IMG/VR virus record: IMGVR_UViG_3300025646_000008
Coordinates: 1 to 33,537 of that record
Strand: one strand, 5' to 3'
DNA from: a virus
Length of the DNA: 33,537 nucleotides
Positions within the stretch are counted from its first letter, which is position 1; each line of letters opens with the position of its first letter. Both the position numbers and the translations under genes were made by a program. Shown in pieces: positions 7,671-17,576 of this stretch. A model generated the notes under the pieces. It saw nothing but the letters and a program-made list of their open reading frames with translations, had not been told where the DNA came from and made no database searches.

Positions 7671-8264
7671 ATGGCATTAACTAGCACTACTGCTAATTCA
7701 CCCATTGATATTTGTAGCCGAGCATTAATTCTTGTCGGCGCAGAACCTATTACTTCTTTTGAGGACGGCAACACAGAGGCTCTGGTTGCTGTTAATATGT
7801 ATGAAGATGTTGCAAGGGCGGCACTTGTTAATACTCGTTGGCGTTTTGCAACTAATCAAGCTGTATTAAACAGATTAAGTGACGCACCAACTGGGCGTTT
7901 TAATAAAGCTTATCAACTTCCAAATGATATATTAATGCTTCATGCCGTAACTGTTAATGATAATTTGATTGAGTATCAAACTTATGGCAATAAAGTTTAC
8001 GCCGATACCTCTGACAATGATACATTAGTTGCTGACTATACATACAGATCTGGTGAGGAAGACTGGCCTTCTTATTTTACAATTGCAGTAGTTTATTCCC
8101 TTGCTATTGTATTCGCTACTTCTATTGCTAGGAACTCAGCACTAGCTGATATTATGGCTGGTCAAGCACAAGTTACTATGGCTAAAGCAAGGAACTTGGA
8201 TAGCCAGCAACAAACCACACGCAAACTCGTTACTTCAAGGTTCATTACTGAAAGGCGTAGTTAA
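7671..8264 (+). CDS. Tail tubular protein A (T7 gp11-like adaptor)
   Basis: This forms the ring that joins portal to tail nozzle. The 197-aa length and the N-terminal pattern (SPIDICSRALILVGAEPITS, then YEDVARAALVNTRWRFATNQ) are typical of the T7 gp11/P22 gp4-like adaptor family, as is YQLPNDILMLHAV. The next gene encodes the partner nozzle protein. There is no Shine-Dalgarno sequence in the 7 bases between the upstream hairpin and the ATG, so initiation may depend on the hairpin region. Its stop overlaps the next start (TAATG). Confidence 0.93.
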   Translation: MALTSTTANSPIDICSRALILVGAEPITSFEDGNTEALVAVNMYEDVARAALVNTRWRFATNQAVLNRLSDAPTGRFNKAYQLPNDILMLHAVTVNDNLIEYQTYGNKVYADTSDNDTLVADYTYRSGEEDWPSYFTIAVVYSLAIVFATSIARNSALADIMAGQAQVTMAKARNLDSQQQTTRKLVTSRFITERRS

Positions 8265-10528
8265 TGGCAAGGGTTAGCGTTCCTCTCAGTAACTTTCAGT
8301 TTGGAGAGATCAGCCCTTCGCTTCTATCAAGGACTGATACGAATATCTATCGTGCGGCGGCTAAGAGAGTAGAAAACTTCTTTCTTAGGAATGAAGGCGG
8401 CTTGCTAAAACGTTATGGTACTCGGCGCATTTATGAGTTTGACACAACAGTAGATTCATCTAAATTATTTCAGCACAAGCTTGTTCCGTATATTTTTTCT
8501 GATGATGAAAGATATATTGTTTCTCTTGAAAATGAAAAGATTAGGGTTTTTATTATTGATCCTAGCACTGGTGCTGTTTCTTTAACCTCGACCATTACTC
8601 AAGATGTGGATTCTAATTCACTTCCGTTTACTGATAGTATTTTAAAAGAATTGAATTATGCTCAGTCTGGTGATGTAATGTTTATTGCGCACCAAACTTT
8701 TATGGTCAGAAAACTTGTAAGAACAAGTCTTACAGACTTTCAAGTGGAAACAATGACCTTTGATGAATCAGTTGATGGGTACGGCATTCTTCAGCCTTAT
8801 TATAGTTTTCATCCTACAGCAATGACCCTTGACCCATCAGCTTCTACTGGTACTGGGATTACTATTACAACAAGCGGAAATTACTTTGATACTACTGGAA
8901 CGCAAACTGGTGGAAATTATTTAGATTCTTTGCACGTTGGTGTTACACTTAGATACCACAAGAATGAAATTGAAATTACTTCTGTGCAGTCTGCTACTCA
9001 AGCAACAGGCAATATTAGAGATGAGTTGTTAGTGCATCTTGATACTGATGCAATTGAAACAACAGATTCATCTGCAACTATTAAAATTACTTTTGCGTTG
9101 CATGGATTATCTGTTGGTGATTCAATTACTATAAGTGATGCTGGTGGTGTAGGTGGTATTACCGCAAATCAAATCAACGGAACAAGAACAGTTACTGGCA
9201 TTATTGATAAAAATGTATTTGAAGTAAGTGCTGGATCTACCGCTAATAGTTCTACTGTTGGCGGTGGCAGTCCAAAGATTATTACTCATGCCCCAACTAG
9301 TCAATGGGAAGAACAGTCTTATTCGGCTCTCAGAGGCTACCCAGCCGCCATTACGTTCCATGAGAATAGATTGTGGCTTGGCGGCACTATAGCCCAGCCT
9401 GACGGCATCTGGGCAAGCCAGACAGCAGATTATTTTAACTTTGATATTGGTGATGCTGAAGACAGTGATGCTATAGATATTACTGCTAGCATTGGTGAGA
9501 TTAATACTGTTAGACATTTGGTGTCTAATCGTGACTTACAGATCTTTACTAGCACCTCAGAAATGTATGTGCCAGCTTTTGCTGACAAACCAGTAACCCC
9601 AACTAATGCACAGATTAGAAGGCAGACACCATTTGGCAGTGATTATGTTCGTCCTCAAGTGTTGGATGGTGCGACAATATTCGTGCAGAAAACTGGGTCA
9701 GTAATTAGAGAATATATTTACTCAGATGCTGAAGCCGCCTATATTGCAACTGGCATCAGTAATTTGTCAGCGCATTTGATTAAGAATCCAAAGCAAATGA
9801 CAATTCTTCGGGGTGCTATTAACCGTCCTGAGTCATATGCTTTTGTGGTAAATGATGATGGAACAATTGCGACATTCATTACAAATAGAATAGAACAAAG
9901 GGCTGGCTGGTCTGAGTTTACTACTGAAGGTAAGTTTCATTCTATTTGCACAATTGATGATCGCGTCTTTGTTGTTGGGCAATATGACACTGGTGCTGGA
10001 ACAGATAAGTTTATTCTTATGGAATTTGATTCCAACCTTAATATGGACTTCTCAGATACTTTTACTGGTGTTGCTGGGGTGTTTGATGTTTCTTCTCATT
10101 TTGAAGATGGAGCAGTAGTTAAGGTTGTAGATGATACCGACTATCTTGGTGAGTTTACAGTCGCGTCTGGTGAAGTAGATGTATCTGCCGTAGAGTCTAT
10201 AACTTCTGCTGAGATTGGGTATGACTTTAATGTCCAAGCAGAAACACTTCCTATTGATGCACAGATAGCATCAGGCCCATTAACAGGTGAGCCACGCTCA
10301 GTTACTAGAGTAATATTAGATCTCTATAATACATTGTCAATTTCTGTTAATAACAAAAGATTAGTTATTAGACAGGTTGGTGATGATCTTAGCCAAGACA
10401 GAACCCCTGTTACTGGCAAGAAAGAGTTTAGGTTATTGGGCTATTCTAAAGATCCAACGGTTGTTATTACACAAACTGCGCCATTAAAGATGCAAGTTAA
10501 TGGCCTTATAGCGGAGGTTTCATTCTAA
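8264..10528 (+). CDS. Tail tubular protein B (T7 gp12-like nozzle)
   Basis: A large beta-rich protein of 754 aa forming the distal tail tube. The N-terminus is diagnostic: FQFGEISPSLLSRTDTNIYR, then GGLLKRYGTRRIYEF. The middle contains a typical nozzle segment (YPAAITFHENRLWLGGTIAQ, then PDGIWASQTADYFNFDIG) and further beta-propeller-like repeats. An inserted Thr/Ser/Gly-rich stretch (about residues 185-340) may form an extra surface domain. It follows tail tubular A and precedes the internal virion proteins, as in T7. Starts and stops overlap on both sides. Confidence 0.92.
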   Translation: MARVSVPLSNFQFGEISPSLLSRTDTNIYRAAAKRVENFFLRNEGGLLKRYGTRRIYEFDTTVDSSKLFQHKLVPYIFSDDERYIVSLENEKIRVFIIDPSTGAVSLTSTITQDVDSNSLPFTDSILKELNYAQSGDVMFIAHQTFMVRKLVRTSLTDFQVETMTFDESVDGYGILQPYYSFHPTAMTLDPSASTGTGITITTSGNYFDTTGTQTGGNYLDSLHVGVTLRYHKNEIEITSVQSATQATGNIRDELLVHLDTDAIETTDSSATIKITFALHGLSVGDSITISDAGGVGGITANQINGTRTVTGIIDKNVFEVSAGSTANSSTVGGGSPKIITHAPTSQWEEQSYSALRGYPAAITFHENRLWLGGTIAQPDGIWASQTADYFNFDIGDAEDSDAIDITASIGEINTVRHLVSNRDLQIFTSTSEMYVPAFADKPVTPTNAQIRRQTPFGSDYVRPQVLDGATIFVQKTGSVIREYIYSDAEAAYIATGISNLSAHLIKNPKQMTILRGAINRPESYAFVVNDDGTIATFITNRIEQRAGWSEFTTEGKFHSICTIDDRVFVVGQYDTGAGTDKFILMEFDSNLNMDFSDTFTGVAGVFDVSSHFEDGAVVKVVDDTDYLGEFTVASGEVDVSAVESITSAEIGYDFNVQAETLPIDAQIASGPLTGEPRSVTRVILDLYNTLSISVNNKRLVIRQVGDDLSQDRTPVTGKKEFRLLGYSKDPTVVITQTAPLKMQVNGLIAEVSF

Positions 10529-10986
10529 TGATTCCTATTGCACTACAAGTTATTGGTACTGGTTTGTCCGTTATGTCTTCTCTGCAACAGGGTCAGGCGG
10601 CAAAGAGACAAGCAAGATATCAGGAACAGCAGTATCGCATTCAAATGGAGCAAGAAAAACTTGCTACACTTCAGCGCACTAATGACAGAAACGAAGAGTT
10701 ACTTGCTAATGAAAAAATTAACAGAGCCTTTTTGTTTAGTAAACTTGGGCGTGATCCAAACGATAGATCTGTTAAAGCTTTTCTTGAAAAGCAAAGGACG
10801 CTTGCTAGTCAAGATGTAGATCGTTTACAAAGCCAACATATGCAAACTATGGGCAACCTTCAAATGTCTATTGGTTTAGCTAGAAGCACCGCTAAGAACG
10901 CTATGACTGGGGCATTGCTTGGTGCGTCTGGTGCTGTTGCTAGCGGCTTGTTTAGATATTACGAATATAAAGCAGATGAGGAATAA
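10528..10986 (+). CDS. Internal virion protein (T7 gp14-like)
   Basis: A 152-aa predicted helical protein. The N-terminus is a hydrophobic/Gly segment (IPIALQVIGTGLSVMSSLQQ), followed by a long Gln/Glu/Arg-rich helix (GQAAKRQARYQEQQYRIQME), then GRDPNDRSVKAFLEKQRTL and a C-terminal Gly/Ala-rich hydrophobic segment (MTGALLGASGAVASGLFRY). This architecture matches gp14-like core proteins that are ejected into the host and form an outer-membrane channel for DNA entry. Location between nozzle and two very large internal proteins supports this. Confidence 0.82.
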   Translation: MIPIALQVIGTGLSVMSSLQQGQAAKRQARYQEQQYRIQMEQEKLATLQRTNDRNEELLANEKINRAFLFSKLGRDPNDRSVKAFLEKQRTLASQDVDRLQSQHMQTMGNLQMSIGLARSTAKNAMTGALLGASGAVASGLFRYYEYKADEE

Positions 10987-10988
10987 TA

Positions 10989-13900
10989 ATGCCAGTTATT
11001 AGAGAAAGAAGGCAGTATGTTACTCAACCTACTGGAGTTGTAAGAGCAGGGGCTGATGCCTTTGGCGTAACAACTGGTATTGGTGAACTTGCTGATAGCT
11101 TAATTCAATCTTCTTACAAGCAATTAATTGATGAAGCTCAAAAGAAAGGGACTAATCTTGCTCGAACTGTTTCGGAAACAAAATTCAAAACATTAAATCC
11201 AGCAACAGGTGAAGTAGAAATTTTAAAGGCCCCTAGTTCATTTGGCACTGCGGCGGCTAACGCATATCAAGAAGCAATAGAAGCTCGTTATGTTGCTAGC
11301 CTTGAAACAGATATTAAAAATTATGCCGCTCAAAACTTTGCACGTTATGAAAATGATAGAGATGGATACGCTAAGTTTGAATTAGGTTTAACAGAACAAA
11401 TACAAACTCTGATTGATGAAACAGATCCTAGATTTAAAGAACTTACTCAAGCTATGGGTGCTTCACTTCTTGGATCTTATAAAGCTAATTTTTTACAAAA
11501 GGATGTTGCAAGAAAACAGCAAGATACAATTAACTCTAATATTTCAATTGTTGATAATAATCTTAGAGTAATTACAGATGGGATTACACAAAATGTATTT
11601 GATACTGATTCATTAAGCACTGAAGCTGGTCAAGCTATAATCAATGAATCATTTGAGGAAGCTCAAGGAATAATAGACGGGAATATGCACATTGCTCATA
11701 ATATTTTATTAATGGGCGATGCTGAAGCATTCAATCTTATAAGAGAAAAAAATATAAAAGCATTGTCTGGTGCTATTCAAAATGCACTTGCCACAATTAC
11801 AAATGAATCTGGAACAGAAGAGGATTTGTATGCGGCTAAAATAGTGTTGATGTCTAATGGTGATGGTGTTGAAAATTTGCCATTGCCTTACAGAACATTA
11901 ATTGAACAGGCTATGAGCCTTAAAATTAGTGGTAATGATACATATCTTGACGAAGAAACTGGCGAGTTAGTTTATGATGAGGGAAGTAGCAAACGTCTTT
12001 TACTACCTTTTATAGCCGAAGATTTACGCCAAACTATTAATCAAGCAATTCCAGCAATTAGGGATAGAGAAGCAAGGGAACTACAGGTTAAAAATGAATT
12101 AGAAAGAAAACAAGAAGAACTTGATATTATTCAATTTGATGAAAAAACTGGCCCAGACTTTCAACAGCAAAGCATAGAGTCCGTTCGAGAAGCAGTTGTT
12201 TCTGGCAATATAGTACAGGCTTTTGATGTTGCTTCAAATTTATATACAGATTACAGCAATCAAGTTAATGACCTTAAAGAAACTGCTGATAAAAAGGCGA
12301 GAAGAAAATCTGCTTATAAGGGCGTTTTAATTAATAATTTGTTAAATGGAATTGCTCAAGCAGGAGAGCCAGCAACATTAACGACATCAGAAGGTAAACA
12401 AATAAGTTCAAGAACAATTACATTTAGTCCATCAGAAGTTGATTCAATAAATCAATGGCTAACTACTGGTGGGGAAAACTATGATTTGTTGCCTGAGAAT
12501 TTAAAACAGCCAATAAAACAATATATGGAATTTGCTGGTGAAGACAGAACATATGCAATTAATCAATTGCAAGAAAAAGTTAATGTGTCTTCACAATTGT
12601 ATTCTGATTCTATAACAGAAGTTAAAAGCGTTTTACAAACACAATCTATTATGCAAGGAACAGCAAACCCATCTGATACAGATACTCACGCTCAGTTTGA
12701 TCAAATGTTTGTTATGCCAAACATTAGCGATTCAAATCCTGATGATGTATATACAGACGCAAAAAATAATAAAGCAATACTAAGTGGCAATGTATATTTA
12801 AATCCAGAATATATAGAGAACACTGCTCAAATTAATTCTGATATGGTCAGAACTGGTTTGATGAGTAAACAGTTAATTGACGCATTTCGTTTAAGCACAC
12901 AAACACAATTAGATCCACGAATTCAAGCAAACATATTTAATACTATGCGCCAGCTTGATACTACGATTGATGGCACTGGAAGGTCTAGGAATATTCTTAA
13001 AAGAAGTTTATCTCCTGATGATTACAATTTGTATAAAGCTATTGAAGCTGGTGTTAATATAAGAGGAACATCTAATCTTCCACAAGTTTTATCTGATGTA
13101 AGGGAGTTATCTGCCGATCCAGAGGCTCTTTTGGTTAAGAAAAAAAGCAGATATGGCAATATAATTAATGCAGAATTAAAGCCAATATTAAAAAAACCGT
13201 TAACTTTTGCAAACACAAATAACGATCAAATGAACTCTATAATTATGAAAGCGGCATTTTTGCGTTACGGTATTAAAGACAATAGGGTGCAATCAGATTT
13301 GTTGAATCGTTTTGCACCTTATATTGATTTGCACGTTTCTGCTGGCGGTGATAGCGAAACATTGTTTGACGCTATTGGAGTTTATTATGAAAGTTATTAT
13401 AAACCGACTGATGGTTTAATTGTTGATCCTTATAATCCAGCATCTGATGTGTCTACATTTTCTTTTGGCAACAAAAGAATAGGTCAAGATAAAAAATCAA
13501 AAACTCAATTTGTTTCTAACTTTAATAAATACTTAGATGATCAAGGAATTAATGCGCACATTGGTTCTGTGTCTAGTCATTTTGTTGATGGTAATAAACA
13601 TAATCTTGCTTTTTCTGTTGGTGGAATGCCAGCTGTGCCAGCAACAAAAGATGTTCAAAAATCTTTACAGGGAAAGGAAAGAATTTATTTAATGCCTATT
13701 GCTGGAGAGCCTTTTGGGTATTCACAGTATCTTGATCCAGATTCTCAAGTTAAAGGAATGACTGAGAACACTGTTTATATTGGGGTTGTTAAAAATGAAG
13801 TTGGTGAATTTTCACCATACATTTATGAGTCAGCAGATGGATTAACTGCCGAAGATAAGAAGGCTGGCTTAACCGCTCCAAAGATGATGATATTTCAATA

Positions 13901-14078
13901 TTCTGATTTAGAACAAATTGGTTTTGCGGAAGAAGATCGTATTGCAAAAGTATTAGAGAAAAAGCAAATTGATTTTGCTAATTACTTGCGTCAGGCTGTT
14001 AATGCTTCTAATGAAGATTGGTTAACTCCATACACCGCAAAGATTCTTCTTGATGCTTATGAGCCGAGTGTTGATTAA
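10989..14078 (+). CDS. Internal virion protein, 1029 aa (T7 gp15-like position)
   Basis: The ATG follows a GAGGA site. The protein is long, mostly helical and hydrophilic with no obvious enzyme motif: the N-terminus reads MPVIRERRQYVTQPTGVVRA, with an Asn/Gln/Ile-rich middle. By order (after gp14-like, before gp16-like) and by size it should be the gp15 equivalent, one of the core proteins that forms the periplasmic tunnel during genome ejection. Sequence similarity to T7 gp15 is not evident by eye. The gene looks more A+T-rich than the capsid and nozzle genes. TAATG overlap couples it to the next gene. Confidence 0.75.
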   Translation: MPVIRERRQYVTQPTGVVRAGADAFGVTTGIGELADSLIQSSYKQLIDEAQKKGTNLARTVSETKFKTLNPATGEVEILKAPSSFGTAAANAYQEAIEARYVASLETDIKNYAAQNFARYENDRDGYAKFELGLTEQIQTLIDETDPRFKELTQAMGASLLGSYKANFLQKDVARKQQDTINSNISIVDNNLRVITDGITQNVFDTDSLSTEAGQAIINESFEEAQGIIDGNMHIAHNILLMGDAEAFNLIREKNIKALSGAIQNALATITNESGTEEDLYAAKIVLMSNGDGVENLPLPYRTLIEQAMSLKISGNDTYLDEETGELVYDEGSSKRLLLPFIAEDLRQTINQAIPAIRDREARELQVKNELERKQEELDIIQFDEKTGPDFQQQSIESVREAVVSGNIVQAFDVASNLYTDYSNQVNDLKETADKKARRKSAYKGVLINNLLNGIAQAGEPATLTTSEGKQISSRTITFSPSEVDSINQWLTTGGENYDLLPENLKQPIKQYMEFAGEDRTYAINQLQEKVNVSSQLYSDSITEVKSVLQTQSIMQGTANPSDTDTHAQFDQMFVMPNISDSNPDDVYTDAKNNKAILSGNVYLNPEYIENTAQINSDMVRTGLMSKQLIDAFRLSTQTQLDPRIQANIFNTMRQLDTTIDGTGRSRNILKRSLSPDDYNLYKAIEAGVNIRGTSNLPQVLSDVRELSADPEALLVKKKSRYGNIINAELKPILKKPLTFANTNNDQMNSIIMKAAFLRYGIKDNRVQSDLLNRFAPYIDLHVSAGGDSETLFDAIGVYYESYYKPTDGLIVDPYNPASDVSTFSFGNKRIGQDKKSKTQFVSNFNKYLDDQGINAHIGSVSSHFVDGNKHNLAFSVGGMPAVPATKDVQKSLQGKERIYLMPIAGEPFGYSQYLDPDSQVKGMTENTVYIGVVKNEVGEFSPYIYESADGLTAEDKKAGLTAPKMMIFQYSDLEQIGFAEEDRIAKVLEKKQIDFANYLRQAVNASNEDWLTPYTAKILLDAYEPSVD

Positions 14079-17000
14079 TGAGTATTGATCTTTATAGCAG
14101 AAGAGAAGTTTTCTACACTCCTAAGAAGCTTGTAGATGATACTCCTACATTTGCAGAAACTGTATCTGCAAATATTGGCTATCAATATGCTCCTGTAATG
14201 GATTTTCTAAATAGGCAATTTACTGTTGATCAAACAGTTGATAAAGATTTTAATCCAGTTGATTACATTGAAGGTTATGAACAGTTTCCAGAATTAATTC
14301 TTGCGCCAAACAAGGAAGATTTTGACGCAAGAGTAGCGGCTATTGATGCAAATATAGAACGCAGATCTGTTATGTATAACTCATCTATGCTTGCAAACTT
14401 TGGTGCTGGTTTATTTGATCCTATTAATATTGTTGCCCTGCCATTTGGCGGCCCTACTGTTGGCATAGGAAAATCAATGCTTCGCACTGGCATATCTGTT
14501 GGTGCGCTTCAAGCTGGTCAGGAAGCTCTTAGGCAACCTTTTGATCCACTGGCATCTCCTTATGAACCAATTATGAACATTGGCTCTGCAATGGCTGGAG
14601 GGGCTATTATAGGAGGTTTAATATCTATACCAGCCGCAAGACGAGCATCTGCTTTTGTTAAGACTAAAGAAGCACTTGGGAATTCAGAGTTAAGCTTTGC
14701 TCCTATTATTAATAGGTATCGTCCAGATCCAACAACAGGCAGACCACTTAGTCAAATAGATCAAATTAGTCTTGATGCTTCAATCGAGGGTTTGCCCAGA
14801 ACTATTAAGGGATTGAAAGAAGTACAGAAAGGTTTGCAAAATAGTTTAGATAGTTTACCTGACGCACCTCAATACGCAAAAGAACGAGAGCAATTAAAGC
14901 GCGGTATAGATAATACAAAAAATAAAATTTCTGAAAAAGAAGAAGAGCTAAAGCTTTTTGAAAATGAAAAAACAATGCGCTTTAGACAAGATGAAGTTGC
15001 TAAAAAAATTGATGATGCGTATGGATTGCCAAAAAATCTTTGGACTGATTCTTGGTTTTATGAATTTGTTACAACGCCAATGAAGCGTCAGTTAATGAAT
15101 AAAAGAATTACTGATTCAGCTAAAAGAACGATATTAGATATAGCTGGTGACAATGGACTTGTCCTTAATATGCACAAGTTTGGTTTGTCTATGAGTCCGT
15201 CTGTATATTCTATGGCACAAACTAGACACGGTGAATGGGTATCTGTTCACGATGGTCTTAAAAATTTGTATCAAAAAGAATACAAGATGGGGAAAGAAAC
15301 ATTTCCAGATCTTAATCTTCGTTCTCGCGCACAAAAAGTTCAAAGATATTTTGATGGTAGTGAGGTGCGTACTTACGAAGAATGGGTTGAATCTGTAAAT
15401 ATTAAAAGAATAAAGGGTGAGAAAGCTTCTAGCGAAGCAGAGGCAGAAGCTATGGCTTTGATTGACAGGTACTATGAAACTTGGTCAACAAGATTAGAAG
15501 AAGTTGGATTGCTTGGTAGTACAAAAAGTCTGCAAAAAAGAATTGAATATTATAATAAACAAATTAGTGAAGTATCTAAACAAATAGATGATGCCCTTAA
15601 AAATAAAAAAGGGCAAATGTTTATTGAGTATAAGCAACAGCGTTTAGCTAAACTCCAAGAAAAACTTGATGATGTACAAAATGAATTGGCTTTTGTTAAA
15701 GACACAAATTTTATGCCAAAGTTTGAAGAAGTCTTTAATCCTAGATACTGGAACTTAGAAAAAATTGAAGCTGAAAAATCTAAGTTTTCTAAAATATTAT
15801 TTGATTGGTACAAAGAAAACCCGACTATTGTTAGGTTTAATCCTAAAACAAACAAGCATGAAACTATAACATTAGACACTAGCCCAGTAGCTATTAACAA
15901 AAGAGTTAATGAAACCATTGACACGATAACTGGGAAAAAAGATCCAAGCGATGAAGCTTTAGTTTATTATGGTTCTGGCAGATCAAAACATTTGAGACAC
16001 AGAGAACTTGATATTCCAAATAAACTTGTTGTGGATTTTATTCAAACAAATCCAATAGCAGTTATGAGAAACTATACAAATAGAACTGCCCCTATTTATG
16101 AGTTTCACAATAAGTTTGGAAGAAATGTTAATGACGTTCTTGAAGATGTTGATGATGATTTGTTTAGTGCTGGATTGTCTTTAAGAGAACGTAATGCTTA
16201 TCTTAGAGATGCTCGTCATTTATATGATAGAGTTGCTGGTACTGTTTTGCGCGATCCTCACAGTTGGGATCAAAATACAGCAACTCTATTAAAAAACGCC
16301 GCTCAATTAAATTATCTTGGTTCTGCTGGTTTTGCTACATTGCCAGATATGGCAAAGATTTTAATGGAACATGAAATGGGTACAATCTTTAAGGGATTGT
16401 TTGGCGTTATGAGTGATAGCAAAGTAAGGTTATCTGCTAAAGAAGGTCGTCTTGCTGGTGAAATTCTTGAGATATTAAATGGCGATGCGCATATGCGTCA
16501 CACAGAATATCTTCAGAATAATATATTTAACCAAGGATTTATTTCTGGCGCAGTAAGCAAGTTTCATATTGCTAACTTGCTAGCACCAGCTACCAATGTG
16601 TTTAAAAAATTTGATGCCATTGTTCGTGGTCATACATTAATTGATTACGCAATGAGACTTACTAAGGGCGAGGCTTCTGATATGGAAGTAACTTATCTTG
16701 CAAGATATGGCATTGATGCAAAACAAGCTATTGAACTTAAAAAGTTAGTTGATAACGGTGTTATTGAGCAAACACCTAACGGCTTATATTTACCTAATAG
16801 CACTAAATGGCTTGAGAACGGAGCAAAGCAAAGTACATTAGATACATATCGTGCCGCTATGAATACTGGAATTATGAATACTATTCTAATGGGAACGCCA
16901 GCAGATAAACCTATTGCTGTTGATGGTGTGTTTTATATTCCAATACACATTGCTAGACGCTTTGGTATGCAAGAAGATGTTAAAGTTAAAGGGTACGCTA

Positions 17001-17542
17001 GAATAGAAAACGGTTTGCTTGGATTGCCGTTTCAATTTATGTCTTATAGTTTTGCCGCCGCAAACAAAGTTACTGCCGCATTTGCACAAGGTCAAGTTAA
17101 GAATAGACTTGCTGTAGTTATGGCTTCTATGGGTCTAGGTTATATGACTATGGAATTAAAATATAAAGATTGGCAACTTGAAAAAATGACTATTGGAGAT
17201 AAGATTGCTAGATCTTTTGATGCTTCTGGTATTGCTTCTTTGTACTCTGATTTGTTCTATACAGCAATGACCACATCATTAGCGTTGGGTGGTCCTAATA
17301 TTGGTCTTGGAATTGTAAACCCAAAATTTCCACAGGAACAAAATTATCTTGATGCTGTTACTGGTATAGGTGGTGCTGGGCCTAGCTGGGCTGTTGATAC
17401 AGGACGAGCAGTAAAAGAATTTGTTACAGGAAACTATGGAGAGGGTGCGGCAGATTTTCTAAGGCAAATGCCTTATATGCGTTTGTGGTTTTTGAAAGAC
17501 GAAATTAATGGATTAGGCAATGCCCTAAAGGGCAGGTATTAA
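14078..17542 (+). CDS. Internal virion protein, 1154 aa (T7 gp16-like position)
   Basis: A very large virion core protein. The N-terminal region (about residues 100-180) holds Gly/Ala-rich hydrophobic stretches (MLANFGAGLFDPINIVALPF, IMNIGSAMAGGAIIGGLISI) that could insert in membranes; a charged coiled-coil region follows (about 245-300, and again near 470-530). A C-terminal hydrophobic region is present around residues 990-1090. T7 gp16 carries an N-terminal lytic transglycosylase domain; I see no convincing one here. Its role in forming the inner-membrane part of the ejection channel is inferred from order and size. Confidence 0.75.
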   Translation: MSIDLYSRREVFYTPKKLVDDTPTFAETVSANIGYQYAPVMDFLNRQFTVDQTVDKDFNPVDYIEGYEQFPELILAPNKEDFDARVAAIDANIERRSVMYNSSMLANFGAGLFDPINIVALPFGGPTVGIGKSMLRTGISVGALQAGQEALRQPFDPLASPYEPIMNIGSAMAGGAIIGGLISIPAARRASAFVKTKEALGNSELSFAPIINRYRPDPTTGRPLSQIDQISLDASIEGLPRTIKGLKEVQKGLQNSLDSLPDAPQYAKEREQLKRGIDNTKNKISEKEEELKLFENEKTMRFRQDEVAKKIDDAYGLPKNLWTDSWFYEFVTTPMKRQLMNKRITDSAKRTILDIAGDNGLVLNMHKFGLSMSPSVYSMAQTRHGEWVSVHDGLKNLYQKEYKMGKETFPDLNLRSRAQKVQRYFDGSEVRTYEEWVESVNIKRIKGEKASSEAEAEAMALIDRYYETWSTRLEEVGLLGSTKSLQKRIEYYNKQISEVSKQIDDALKNKKGQMFIEYKQQRLAKLQEKLDDVQNELAFVKDTNFMPKFEEVFNPRYWNLEKIEAEKSKFSKILFDWYKENPTIVRFNPKTNKHETITLDTSPVAINKRVNETIDTITGKKDPSDEALVYYGSGRSKHLRHRELDIPNKLVVDFIQTNPIAVMRNYTNRTAPIYEFHNKFGRNVNDVLEDVDDDLFSAGLSLRERNAYLRDARHLYDRVAGTVLRDPHSWDQNTATLLKNAAQLNYLGSAGFATLPDMAKILMEHEMGTIFKGLFGVMSDSKVRLSAKEGRLAGEILEILNGDAHMRHTEYLQNNIFNQGFISGAVSKFHIANLLAPATNVFKKFDAIVRGHTLIDYAMRLTKGEASDMEVTYLARYGIDAKQAIELKKLVDNGVIEQTPNGLYLPNSTKWLENGAKQSTLDTYRAAMNTGIMNTILMGTPADKPIAVDGVFYIPIHIARRFGMQEDVKVKGYARIENGLLGLPFQFMSYSFAAANKVTAAFAQGQVKNRLAVVMASMGLGYMTMELKYKDWQLEKMTIGDKIARSFDASGIASLYSDLFYTAMTTSLALGGPNIGLGIVNPKFPQEQNYLDAVTGIGGAGPSWAVDTGRAVKEFVTGNYGEGAADFLRQMPYMRLWFLKDEINGLGNALKGRY

Positions 17543-17576
17543 TTGAAAATTATCTTATATTGAGGTATGTATAGTT

